A stretch of DNA of 64,000 bases from Bimastos eiseni (taxonomy: Eukaryota > Annelida > Clitellata > Crassiclitellata > Lumbricidae), in NCBI GenBank assembly GCA_959347315.1, contig OY365810.1, forward strand, positions 27,356,585 to 27,420,584, in the 5' to 3' direction. Shown here in pieces: positions 42,146-52,800 of this stretch (its first letter is position 1; every line of letters begins with the position of its first letter). Under the pieces are notes generated by a model, which ran no database searches, had not been told where the DNA came from, and worked only from the letters and a program-made list of their open reading frames with translations. Both the position numbers and the translations under genes were made by a program.

Positions 42146-43060
42146 TAATGGTGATGTCGTCCGGAGTAGCCCTGCTCGTTGGACTCCTGAGCAGCGAAAG
42201 TTCCCTTGAAAGCAACTGCGTTGTAGCGTTGAATAATCATCGAGATGCGCTGGTAGAGAAAATTCGTCTCCCTCTGCTCCCCAGTGACGGCGCTCAGTCT
42301 GTGTCCCAGTTCTGAAAGGAAGCTTTGGCCTTCGTAATTGATGGGGCCAAAGGTTTCGAATGCCACCGGTGTGAAGACGTACGTGGAGGCTAGCTCGGCA
42401 TATTTCTGAGTTTTGAGGTTCGCCGCCCTCTCGGCCGCTGCACCCGCTCTTTGTGATGTTTCTGGCAGATACGACGTTGCCATTGTATCTGAGACTGTCG
42501 CGTCCCATATCAAACACAGCCCCGTCCGCCATGGTATGTGAGTGAGTCCGTCTGGTCTTTACCATCAGATCGGGTCAAGCCCACCGGCTCTTTGACAGTG
42601 GGGATCCCTGCACGGATTAGATTCCTACAAATAAGGTCGTTCAGGGCCGCGAGTCTGGGCCAGCGTCCCAGGCCCAGGCCACATGAGAGACCGTGATATC
42701 CATTTCTCTCGACCAGGGCACCGCATGGGCAGCAATGAGGTAAACAGACGGGTAACCCAAGTCTGTAACCCACCGCCACCCTCAGGGACTCATCGTCAAG
42801 TCTCAGCCCGCAGTTTGTAATCGGTAGGGCTAAGAGCCAGTCGCCTGCGTGTGGTGCTGCCACTGCTCTAAGACGTGCCTGATTCTGGGAATCAGGCATT
42901 CTGCAGGCGAGGTCTGCCACTCCGAGCTCGATCAAAGGGTCGTCCCATCTCGATTGTTTGTGAGCCCAAGCTTCTTCCGGCTCTGGTACTCCGCTGGTTT
43001 CCCTCCATTTGGCCTGAAGGGTCTCCAGGGCAGGGTCCTTTTTAGGCTTTCCTCGCAGAA
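42146..43060 (-). pseudogene. retroelement C-terminal fragment A (possible RLE type)
   Basis: Minus-strand pieces in two frames. First comes HAGDWLLALPITNCGLRLDD, a cysteine knuckle (CCPCGALVERNGYHGLSC) and ALNDLICR. Then, across a frameshift near 42550, RPDGLTHIPW..IWDATV, followed by AGAAAERAANLKTQKYAEL and FLYQRISMIIQRYNAVAF. This block order is familiar from C-termini of retrotransposon proteins in many marine invertebrates. The CCHC-like knuckle, RPD-x15-D and the later QKYAEL resemble the restriction-like endonuclease of R2-type LINEs; that assignment is inference. 5'-truncated, with an (ATT)n tail on its 3' side. Confidence 0.65.
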
Positions 43061-43065
43061 TCCTT

Positions 43066-43130
43066 GTCTATTATTTTTATTTGTTTATTTTTAATTATTA
43101 TTATTTTTATTATTATTATTATTATTATTC
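43066..43130. repeat. A/T-rich (ATT)n tail of fragment B
   Basis: TATTATTATTTTTATT-type tract at the 3' end of the second fragment, at the junction with fragment A. Confidence 0.85.
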
Positions 43131-43562
43131 TATAACTGCACGAAAGAGGCAACTGCATTGAAGCACTGGATTGGATGCAGACTGACAATCGTTGAAACAA
43201 GTAGCTGGTCTCTCTTGGGTCTCTGGTGACCTGTGTCAGAAGGCGACCCAAGTCTTTGATGAAGTCCATTCCGTCGTTGTTGACTGGGCCCATGGTCTCA
43301 AAGGCCAATGGAACAAAGTGATAGGTCACAGCGAGCTGGCTGTACTTGATGGTCTTCCTGGTGGTTGCCGCCTCCGCTGCAGCCCCCATCGAAGATGACG
43401 TCGCTTGGAGATATGATGGAGCCACGGTGTCAATCACTGTCGCATCCCATATCAGGTTCCGTCCTCTTCACCATGGAATCAGTGTCAGACCATCAGGACG
43501 TTTTCCGTCTGTTCTGGAGAGTCCGGGGGGTTCCCGTCGGAACTCATTCCGCCATATACGAC
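43131..43562 (-). pseudogene. retroelement C-terminal fragment B (same family)
   Basis: Shows [20 protein letters not shown], then one stop, RGRNLIWDATVIDTVAPSYL, AAAEAATTRKTIKYSQL, VPLAFETMGPVN and ETSYLFQRLS. It matches fragment A block for block but is a different copy, with its own A/T tail. The RPD-x15-D pair is preserved. 5'-truncated near 43562. Confidence 0.7.
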
Positions 43563-43961
43563 GCCCTTATAAGAACATTGTCATTGTGTTAACTTGCACA
43601 GAAGAAACAGTCTGTGTTGAATTGTTGGTAACTAGGACAATGACGAAGGGTCAGCTTTAGATTCCCAAAGAAGAACCATTCCTATCGAATCTTATCATTC
43701 TGTTGTGATTGAATGATGCCTTGGATGTGCTAAACCAAGGTCGGAAGAGATTGCATGGTGTATACCTTCTAATGGCCAACCACATTGCCCTTCTGTTTAT
43801 TTCTATTCCTCAATATTCGACGCTTTCCATAAAAGTTTCAATAAATATATGTCTAGATCAGTGTATCATATTTCATTTAACCAGCCAATTTTGCATGAGA
43901 TAGACGATTCGCCTGCCCAACTTTTCTCATAAATTTAAATCTCGGACTGACACGGTTAAAC

Positions 43962-43978
43962 GGGGAGGGCTTAAATGA
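43962..43978. repeat. 17 bp direct repeat flanking inserted arm, left
   Basis: GGGGAGGGCTTAAATGA, matched at 44096-44112 with one mismatch. Confidence 0.85.
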
Positions 43979-43980
43979 AT

Positions 43981-44096
43981 GACTGCCAATGACAAACATG
44001 TGCATCAACTTGCAATCAACTGCGAGGAAAAGAACCAGAAATCATGGCTTGGAAGCGTTGGGGTAGAATAAGGGAACAAAGAAAGGAAGCAAAAGG
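43981..44096. repeat. 116 bp perfect inverted repeat, left arm
   Basis: Reads GACTGCCAATGAC onward to GGAAGCAAAAGG. It is the exact reverse complement of 44373-44488, with a 276 bp spacer. It is flanked by a 17 bp direct repeat, so this arm looks like the inserted copy. Confidence 0.95.
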
Positions 44097-44112
44097 GGGA
44101 GGGCTTATATGA
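44096..44112. repeat. 17 bp direct repeat flanking inserted arm, right
   Basis: GGGGAGGGCTTATATGA, partner of 43962-43978. Confidence 0.85.
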
Positions 44113-44372
44113 CGTGGCAAGGGATGGGGAGGGACCCCACCCGATCAATTCACTTAAGAGGCTTAACACGGTCGCTATAAAAAGCGCAGAGTCGTATACG
44201 CTTTTACATTTGCATTTCTCAATCAGTGTGTGAGTTCATCTAACCTCCTCTTCACAGTGTTGTGATTTTATCATCCCATTTAACGCTCCACTTAACCAAA
44301 TATTCCAAAACTTCTCTAAACCGTGTTTGGCGTCGTCCATCCTTCCTTTCCTACCTTCTTCATTCCAATTCT

Positions 44373-44488
44373 CCTTTTGCTTCCTTTCTTTGTTCCCTTA
44401 TTCTACCCCAACGCTTCCAAGCCATGATTTCTGGTTCTTTTCCTCGCAGTTGATTGCAAGTTGATGCACATGTTTGTCATTGGCAGTC
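44373..44488. repeat. 116 bp perfect inverted repeat, right arm
   Basis: Reverse-complement partner of 43981-44096. It lacks flanking direct repeats and is probably the source copy. Confidence 0.95.
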
Positions 44489-45256
44489 GCCAATGACTGT
44501 ACCCGCCAACCCCCCCTCCCTCCCTTACCAAGCCGTCTTCTCATCGTCCTCCCCACCCGCTCTGTCTTGGTCGCACTGATCTCCGGTGATTTTTGGCCGT
44601 TGTCAGAGTCGATGAAATTGCGGTCTTTGGTCATCGATGTCAGGTCCTAATGATGTCCATGTCTCTCTGCCACGTCGGTCTTTCTCTGGTCCAAGTGAGT
44701 CGGTTCGATTCGTATACGCTGCAGGATGAGCATGGGCTCCCTACCCGACCAGATGAGGGTGGTTCCGATGGCAGGGAGGGAGAGTGGCCGTTTCGTCACT
44801 CGCCCTGACAAACGGGTCGTTGGCGACCGGCCTAATTTCTTTGCCGCTAGAGCAGACACGAAGCAACTGATAGTCCGATTGATTGATTGATTGATTGATC
44901 GACCAGTTGGTTGATTGATTGGCTGGTCCGATGGCGCGGCCTCGCACAGCTGCACATGGCGATACCGGATGAGAAGACCGTGAAGAGTTACAGAGCAGAT
45001 CTAGTGAAAGAGAAAGAGATACTCAAATAAACGCACAGACATTCAAGACAGCAATTCAGACAGACATACAAGCAGTCATCCTGTGCAATCGATATTTCAA
45101 GGTGAATGATGGCCCATTAATCTGACTAAGCTAATTAGCTTCACACTAATTCCTGCCCTGACTCACCTAATTTTCACCCTCCAATTCTCAACCTATACGA
45201 CACCCATTTTAACAGCTACTTTGCCTCCACTGATTCGCTTGAAACCGGACAACCCT
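44489..45256. other. intergenic, no gene seen
   Basis: Includes a (GATT)n run at about 44876-44899. ORFs overlap on both strands without domain content. Confidence 0.4.
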
Positions 45257-45369
45257 TTTGACAACCCCTATGACTTGATACGGCGCTAATGAATAAGATG
45301 GTGCCCCTCTGCGCTTGGCTTTCAAGTTGCACGTTTGAAGCCTTTAGATTACGATTACGATTGCGACTC
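45257..45369. repeat. dispersed repeat, copy 2
   Basis: Partner of 8150-8272 in the same orientation. Confidence 0.5.
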
Positions 45370-46670
45370 ACTAGTTTTGCAAGCAACTGATGATAGATTT
45401 CAATCGACTTATTTTATATTTCGTTGCAACCTTGTTCCAAGCTGTGATATCAATGCCCAGTCATGTCAAGTAGCGGTGTTGTGAGCTACATGTAAACCTG
45501 ACGATTTGTTAGTAACTCGCTACTTTGTCAGTAGCTTATTTACTGTAGCAGTGTAGCTAGTAGCTACCAAACACTGCTGAATAACTCCAGATCAGAATTC
45601 GTCGATGAGTCATACTATGCAGCATTAGATATTTCCATTGTATCTCATGGGACTTAATGATTCAAACGGTGAAGATCAGTCAACCTATATAAATAGCGTT
45701 GATCGAAACCTTCATCGTGAGAGAGATTTTAAAGGATAACATACTGGTGCGGCTGACTAGTCATTCATTCGCTAAGCGTCGGCGTTAGTTAAATTAGAAG
45801 TATAGCGTTACTGGCAACAATAAAATTCGACTTTTATAATCTCTTGCTGTGTTTGTAATTCTGATGCGGATTGTCAATGTGAAATTATACTAAAATCATT
45901 ATTATTAGACGTCGAGGGAGCTGATAATTCATCAGACGCCTACTAACTTCGCCCATAGGGGTCCCAATAAGGTAGCCTAAAGGTTAGACTGAATATGTGT
46001 TGTCCTCGTAAAAGCGCTACAGAAAACGAAATAGATCGCACGAGGGCAGAGTGTATGACCGACTCTAGAGTTGGCATAAAATATTTAATTGTCCTTAAAA
46101 CTTAAATTATCAATAGACATTTTTATTCACACGCTCCCAGTACATTATCAGATTAGTAACACATCGAAGTTTGATAATAACCACTAACCAGCTCAATAAT
46201 TGATAAACTTCACTCGAAACAGAGATGCTTATGCAAGAAGTTCCGTTTGAACCTGTAACAGATATTCCGTAGAAATTACCTCAAGATAGACGCATGGCGA
46301 TTGAGCAATGTAATGTAATCAAGCATTTATATAGCGCAGCTCGTTCATCAGCGCGCAAACAAGCTTAGATCTGCTGTACGTTCTCATCCGTCTGTCTGTT
46401 GGTCTCAATGTAACTATGTCTGTCCCACTAACGCTGCTGAGTTGGAGGATGTCGTGCTCAACGTTCTCGCTCTTGTTCCGTGTTCTTCACGCGAACCGGA
46501 AGTCGATAAACTGACCCTTAGAGGCGCTAACGCTTGTAATTGGAATTAATTTCGCCGACGGTGGGACAATGAATCTTACTGTAGCGCCGCCGCCGACCCT
46601 CCCAGTTCAGGGGGCGTGCAGGCGACTCCTTCAACGACAGCTCATGGTTCTTCTCAATTCCTCACTCGTC
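45370..46670. other. intergenic, no gene seen
   Basis: Contains a GCATTTATATAGCGC tail motif at about 46323. No gene. Confidence 0.4.
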
Positions 46671-46678
46671 CAAGGAGA

Positions 46679-46680
<2 letters not shown>

Positions 46681-46715
<35 letters not shown>

Positions 46716-46870
46716 CACATGTATATCACAAATATATATATATAATCACATATATATGTATTATATATAGCTGTAAAAGAGTGATATTTACATTTGTATG
46801 TACAATCTGTTAAATGTATATAATATCGACGAGGTTCTTATATATTGATACATATATATATATATGTAAA
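46681..46870. repeat. (TA)n and TATATG arrays
   Basis: A clean TA run (46681-46713) followed by interrupted ATATAT stretches. Confidence 0.88.
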
Positions 46871-47739
46871 TGAATATTATGTATTCTAATCAATTCTAAT
46901 GCGGCTGGTTCCTCTAGTTCTAGACTCTCTCTATAGGTGGCGCCTAATTGCGAATGGAAGCTTTTGTCGGATCCGGAAGTGGTTTTATAAATTCGCTGTC
47001 TTCTGGCGGAGGTCCTTCGTGCCACAAGAGGAATGCCCATATTCAGTCGTCCATTGATCTCATGGAGATCTCTAAGAGCGAAGATAGTAAGAGTCTGTAG
47101 GCGATGAAAAACTCATCTGCCTTTTGACGTTTGTTTTAGATACCATAATTGCACGATGATCAAATGGATGGCAGAGAAATTGGAATGTCAGATCATGTTG
47201 ATAGGAGATTGTAGACTAGAGCCTGCATACAAACCGCAGTAGATGAACAGATCTATGCAGTGTACATGATTGCAGGATACTGTGTCTTTCGTTGTGAGTA
47301 GATTAAAGGTGTAGAAAATAGCGTGTATAGCCTATACTGTACACTGTATACGTCGTTTAGGGAGAACGGGGCATTGACCGCAAATAGATGTAATTTTATT
47401 ATAGTTTTACGTCTATTGACAGGTGAACAACGTAATATGTTGATTAGAAAGTGTAGGACATAACTTCTTATACGTAGATCAGATTGGGCGTACTTGTAAT
47501 AGCATATAGCCTACAGGTAGACTGGAGGGTGCGCGCAGCATTGTCATTAAATTTTTTGTACTGTATGTACGATTTCTGGATAATCGATGCCATACACACC
47601 ATTATTGTAATCAGGAGGTCGTTAAAAAATTTCTAATGTCATTTAGAGAATGCTTTTCGTATGCAGATTCAATTAAACTTTAATTCAATCTGCAAACAAA
47701 CCTTCTAATCTAGCCTTGTCTTCTGGCTCATCAGTAGTC
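46871..47739. other. intergenic, no gene seen
   Basis: No coding or repeat structure supported. Confidence 0.4.
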
Positions 47740-48215
47740 ACCGGGACATGGAGTGAGCACGACAGACTGAAAGTGTGAGCACAGTAAAGTGAGCGAGGAG
47801 TTCCTCAACGAGCCACTGAGTGAACAGCAGAACGCTGTAGCCTGGTTTATGGCGGAGCCACGTCAGTTCGAACGTATTGGTTCCGTGCGTCGAGATATGC
47901 GCTGGCTCCCTGTTTTCAAGAGCGTCGGCTTCAAGACAGCGGTATACAAGTGCCTAACTGGAAATGGCGCCATCATGAATAGCTAGTCAAAGACAACCTA
48001 CCAGCAACGTTTGTTCCTGGTCGGCCACGATGGTGTACGTTGCAGGGCTTCGCGACTTAATGAGATCAGGAAAAGCCATCACGATGCTTGGCAGAACGTT
48101 CGGTACATATGACTTAAGACCTGCATGTATAATGCGCTGTTCGTCTCTATTTCCGCAATCACTCGTGTCTTTCCGTCGAAAGCTTTGGAAAGACATGAAA
48201 GATTTACCATCGCCA
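47740..48215 (+). pseudogene. LINE ORF2 C-terminal fragment (CR1/L2-like)
   Basis: 47789-47986 reads RRDMRWLPVFKSVGFKTAVY, a decayed form of the common L.DLHWLPV..RI.FK....K block after the RT of CR1/L2 LINEs. In another frame 48140-48210 gives SLVSFRRKLWKDM, the usual S..SFK..LK....F ending. Frameshifts and stops between them show it is dead. Confidence 0.6.
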
Positions 48216-48391
48216 TGTCATCTGTCTAGACCGAGCCACTGTCAACTCATTTGCGGTGTATGCCTATTAAGTCATGCACTTACCTAGTGCATACGAGAGA
48301 CGATTTAGACATCTAGGGTTAACGCGTACGATTATCAACTTCCGCTTTATAAGCATTCGTCTTCTAATATGAATAACAGCAATAATAAAAA

Positions 48392-48560
48392 ATGATATTG
48401 TTGTGGTTGTTGTTGCTGTTCCTGTTGCAGTTGCCTTTGTTGCTGTTGTTGTTGTTGATGATGATGATGATGACGACGACGACAATGACGAAGATGATGA
48501 TGAAGAGGAGGAGGATGATTAGAATAATATTAATAATAACAATAATAATAATGTATAAGC
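48392..48560. repeat. (TTG)n/(GAT)n trinucleotide tract
   Basis: GTTGTT units pass into GATGATGAC and then ATAATA units. Confidence 0.85.
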
Positions 48561-49109
48561 CACCTTTGCTGACATCCACATCACTATATATCATGAGCAG
48601 GGATCTCGGGTGGTGCGGCTGCCTTTCAATATAGATCAGCTGAATGAGAATATCGAATTACAATAATTGTCGTCATACTACTGCTTTGTGTTCTTGTCCT
48701 TCCTAGATCTTAAGATGTCTTTGCTCTCAGCAACCTCCTTCAGCAGCTGTAGATTTAGCGCAGACATCGGGAGATAATTATTATCATAGGCAGGAGGATG
48801 TCACTTTCCTCTGTGAGCACTCATTGCTTTATGGCCATTCAGGGCTTCTATTCAATCACATTTTCCACCGATAAAAACCATTAAACCATCAGCGAAGTCT
48901 CTCCATTCCAAAGGACGTCCCTATAATTTTTGTTATCTCGAGGGATCCATTGTACATCGAGTGGAAAAAAGCCAGAAGCAGCAACAATAATAATAGTGAT
49001 TGGGATAATGAAGGAGGATGGACGGACGGAATCGTGAACAAAGGGCGAGAGATAATGAGTGGTGCAAGGGTTAAAGAGTGCACGCAATAGCTTTGAAGAA
49101 CTTGAAAAA
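48561..49109. other. intergenic, no gene seen
   Basis: Upstream flank of the gene starting at 49725. No promoter element could be identified by eye. Confidence 0.35.
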
Positions 49110-49330
49110 CAGGTCAGAGAGAGACAGACAGCAGACAGAGAGAGACAGAGAGAGAGAGAGACAGAGAGAGACAGAGTGAGACAGAGACAGAGAGAGACAG
49201 AGAGAGACACACAGAAAGACAGAGAGGGAGTGAGAGAGAGAGAAAGACAGAAAGAGAGGGAGACACAGAGAGAGAGAGAAAGAGAGCAACAGAGACAGAG
49301 ACAGAGAGAGGAGTGGAGAGAGAGAGGGGG
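49110..49330. repeat. (GA)n/(GACA)n array
   Basis: AGAGAGACAGAGAC-type repeats. ORFs through it are artefacts. Confidence 0.9.
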
Positions 49331-49724
49331 TATACCTGGAGCACCAGTACATTGCGTATGTACATGTATATAAGGCCCAAAATGCACCAGGCTGTTGTGG
49401 AGAATCAGCAGGCTGCTTTAACCCTTTGCAGACCGTCTTCCACTTGCTACGAAGCTCGTGACATTTTCTGTGCAGTAGGTATTAAGTCACGGCTCAGAAT
49501 CGGAAACATTTATAAAGGCACCCAACACACGAAGACAACTCTTCATTTCAAACGAATACTTTTGACTAATTCTTCGCCAGAGAGTCGACGCCATTGTCGT
49601 AAAATGGTGGTACCAGACTGCCAGTCTAAAGGCAGAATTAAGGAGGAGGGCAACGCTACATATCTTCATTGCGACACAGCGTCGTCAGCATAGATAATCT
49701 TTTCAGTGAGGATGACAACTGGAA

Positions 49725-49842
49725 ATGAATAGACGGTTTAACGCTTTCATGTTATTTCTGATCACAGCTTGTCGACCGAAGTGTGGCCGATATGAGTACG
49801 AATATGTCCCCTGCTACGACACAACGGACAGACAGTGCAAAG
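49725..49842 (+). CDS. exon 1: signal peptide and cysteine motif
   Basis: ATG at 49725 follows an in-frame TGA at 49713. Residues 5-15 are hydrophobic, with predicted cleavage after ITA-15. Cysteines lie at residues 16, 20, 30 and 38 around RYEYEYVPC and DRQC. The donor AAAG|GTATCT is phase 1. Alternatively the exon is internal and starts at 49768 after an ATCACAG acceptor, which would put the true start further upstream. Both readings keep the same frame. Confidence 0.6.
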
Positions 49843-52800
49843 GTATCTAGAAGCATCAGACACTTATAATCTTAGGTCTAGATTCTACATAGGTCGGTAA
49901 ATATGTGTGTAAATCCAAGACTTACAGCCTACAGGAAACGATTTAAAATTAACACGGCAGAATGGGCCAGCGTGAGGTCTTGGCGACGGAAGTATCCCAA
50001 AAGACAGCGCCTTTTCGCATCGTATTGTATCTGGTTATTTATATAGCGCTTCTTACAGTACTGGCTATTCAGAAGCGCTCTCAGCGTGACATCCCCGAGG
50101 AAATAAAAAATTCTTCAGGCAGCGAAGGGATGCGGGTGGGAGCCCGATTAAAAACTTGCTACGGATAATAGGGGCAGGTCATTCCACATAGAAGGGCCCA
50201 CAATGGCAAAGGCACGGTGTTGAGTTATTACAGTCCTTGCCCGTGGAACAAGAAGATCCAGTCGATCCGAAGACCGGAGAGGGCTGGAGGATACTGCAGA
50301 CAGAGTTTTTCGCATTAATTCGCAGAGATACTTAGGAGCTTTACCTTTTTGAGTTCTAAGGACAAAGAGGAGTACCTTGTATTGGATGCGAGAGAAAATT
50401 GGAAGCCAGTGTAGGACGTCGGTCATGTAGGTAGAAATGTGGGAGTAACGAGGGAGACGAGCAATGAGTCTGGCTGCTGAGTTTATAACAGACTGCAGGG
50501 AAGATAAGCGTGCCTTGGGAAGGCCAGCAAATAGTGAATTGCAGTAGTCAATGCGACAGCAGATGAAGGCATGGACTATTGTTGTGAATACAGGAGAGGA
50601 TACAGATCTTCTGATGGCTCTCAGACGCCTCAGGTGATAGTAGCATAAGCGCGTCAACTGCTAGAGGTGTTCTGAGAAGGACAGGGTGCTATCAAGCGTG
50701 ACAGGTCACGGACACTGGATGCAAATGTGACATCAGGATACATTGACGTGAGAAGTGGGAGATTGAGCTTAAGGAGCTGCTGTTTTGCATGTAGGCCTTA
50801 TTATTTACAGTGCTTCGTGCCATTTCCAGTAGTTTAGTAGTTTCAAATACACGTTTAACTGGATCAAGAGTATTTGCTAGCTTCTAGCAGACAAAGAGGT
50901 GTACAAAAATACTGTACAACCCTAAAAAGTGGAATGACAAAAGCCGTACCACGCGTAGGCCTATAAACGGCGCCGTTTTTGCTCGCGTCGAGTAGCATCC
51001 CAATATAAATCAATCCCTATACAAATCCGCTAAAGAAACCAGCTCTAAATCAAATAGATCAGAGATAGTTACATTATAAGCCAGAACATAGTCAGCTCGG
51101 TAGCGTCTCCCGTCACTTTATGAGAGGGCGACGGTTCGTGACCATGTTTAAGAGATTTGTGCCTGGACCGAGTAGGCCTAGACACCCCTACGATATGTCC
51201 GAGCGCTCTTGGATAGTGACGAGTACACTGCTGCCCATTCAAACGAGAAGCGGTGGTGACAATCCGATAATTTAAACGCAAAATGAGCAGAATTCCTGAT
51301 AGAGGATCGACATAGAATACCGTTCATATTGGCGTACATAAATTAGAAGGCAAACGTCCTTGGCGAAGCGCAGCTGTCCGAGCAGGGATGACGTATACGC
51401 ACTTTTCATAAATGGCTAATACACGCCAATGCATGTCGTGCATGGATATAGCCTAATTATATAGCTTAATTATGCGCATACCGCATACAGGCTATGTATA
51501 CAGCTAACGCATACTGCTCTTCATAGCTGTGCAGCCAAATTTTGATGCTTAATAAATAGGGCCTACATAAATAAAGAACAAAAATTATGACATTCTTATG
51601 AGCAATTGCGGCGTCGAGGCGTGTGCAATTTTGAGCAAATAATGTTGGAAGAAGGGCGATATCAAATTTCATAATAAATAGAAAATTTCTATAAATATGT
51701 ATCTTGTTTTCAGATTATTTGACTAACCACGTGAAAAGTCATCCTAACTTTATAATAATTTATTTAGTCCACCATGATAGCATATTGGCTTCTCATAAGC
51801 ACTAATGAAACGGGTGATTGGAAAAGGCGTGAATTAAATTGAAAATGCCTTAATGGATGCATAGGCTATTTCCTGGCCCTAGTCTTGCCTGGCAGCTCAG
51901 TGGGAGAATATAATATACACTGGAGAGAATTGGAAAAGGAATCGATGGAGAACTGTTTGCGTATCTGCCTCATTTATCTGTTTCTCCTACACTCGATTTC
52001 CATCTTACATCCGTCCATCCCCTCTCTAATTATCTTCCTCTCTCTGTCTCTCTCTGTCTCTGTCTCTCTCTGTCTCTGTCTCTCTCTGTCTCTGTCTCTC
52101 TCTTATTCTCTGCTCCTCTCCTTCTTTTTCATTGATGCTTAGGCGTGTGCACATCGATCAAGTTCTCTCTTTCTCTCTCGTTCTCTCTCTCTCTCTCTGT
52201 CTGCGTGTATGTGTGTGTGTTCGCGTGTCAATCTGCATAAGGATGTATCCATGTATCTGCTTGGCTGCTGCTGGACTCTGAGTTAGTCAGCAGACTCAGC
52301 ACCTGACGTTGCGTCAATACTAAATAGACATTGCAAATCTAGTATGTGCATCTGCAGATGTAAATATATATATATATATAAACTTATTACATACATTCTG
52401 TAGACTACGTAAAAAATTTTAATAGGGCCTTGTCACTTTTGATAGGCCTACTTATCTATAGACCCTACTAGCTTTGGAAAACGCCTATCTAACTCTTCTA
52501 GTTCTAAACTATTGTTATCAGTTTAGTATATAAACGGCATTGTTGCATTACACCACATTGTATGATTGTTACATTGGTATATATGGGGCTATATGCCAAT
52601 AGTAGGATATATTTGTATTGTAGATATGATAAGTTTGCCGAAGCCATCACTTTCTCAGAACCTTATCTACGAAGACCGCCGTGACGTCAAACAAGTGGTC
52701 TCTCACGTGATCGCCCAAGACATCACAATCAACCTTGTGGCTAATACTATTCACCTCAAAAGAGGTTAGCAGTAATAATTATAGGGCCTATTTAGCTTTT

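Larger units (their letters stand above)
49843..52623 (+). other. intron 1
   Basis: 2.8 kb. It holds a minus-strand CR1/L2-like LINE (50031-50770) and a CT-rich microsatellite block (52030-52200). No further exon recognised. Confidence 0.55.

Noticed and set aside
49381..49693. About 100 open codons just upstream of the gene, with several cysteines
   Set aside because: Frame ends at a stop (49691-49693) and no donor gives the phase needed by the next exon; possible but unsupported.
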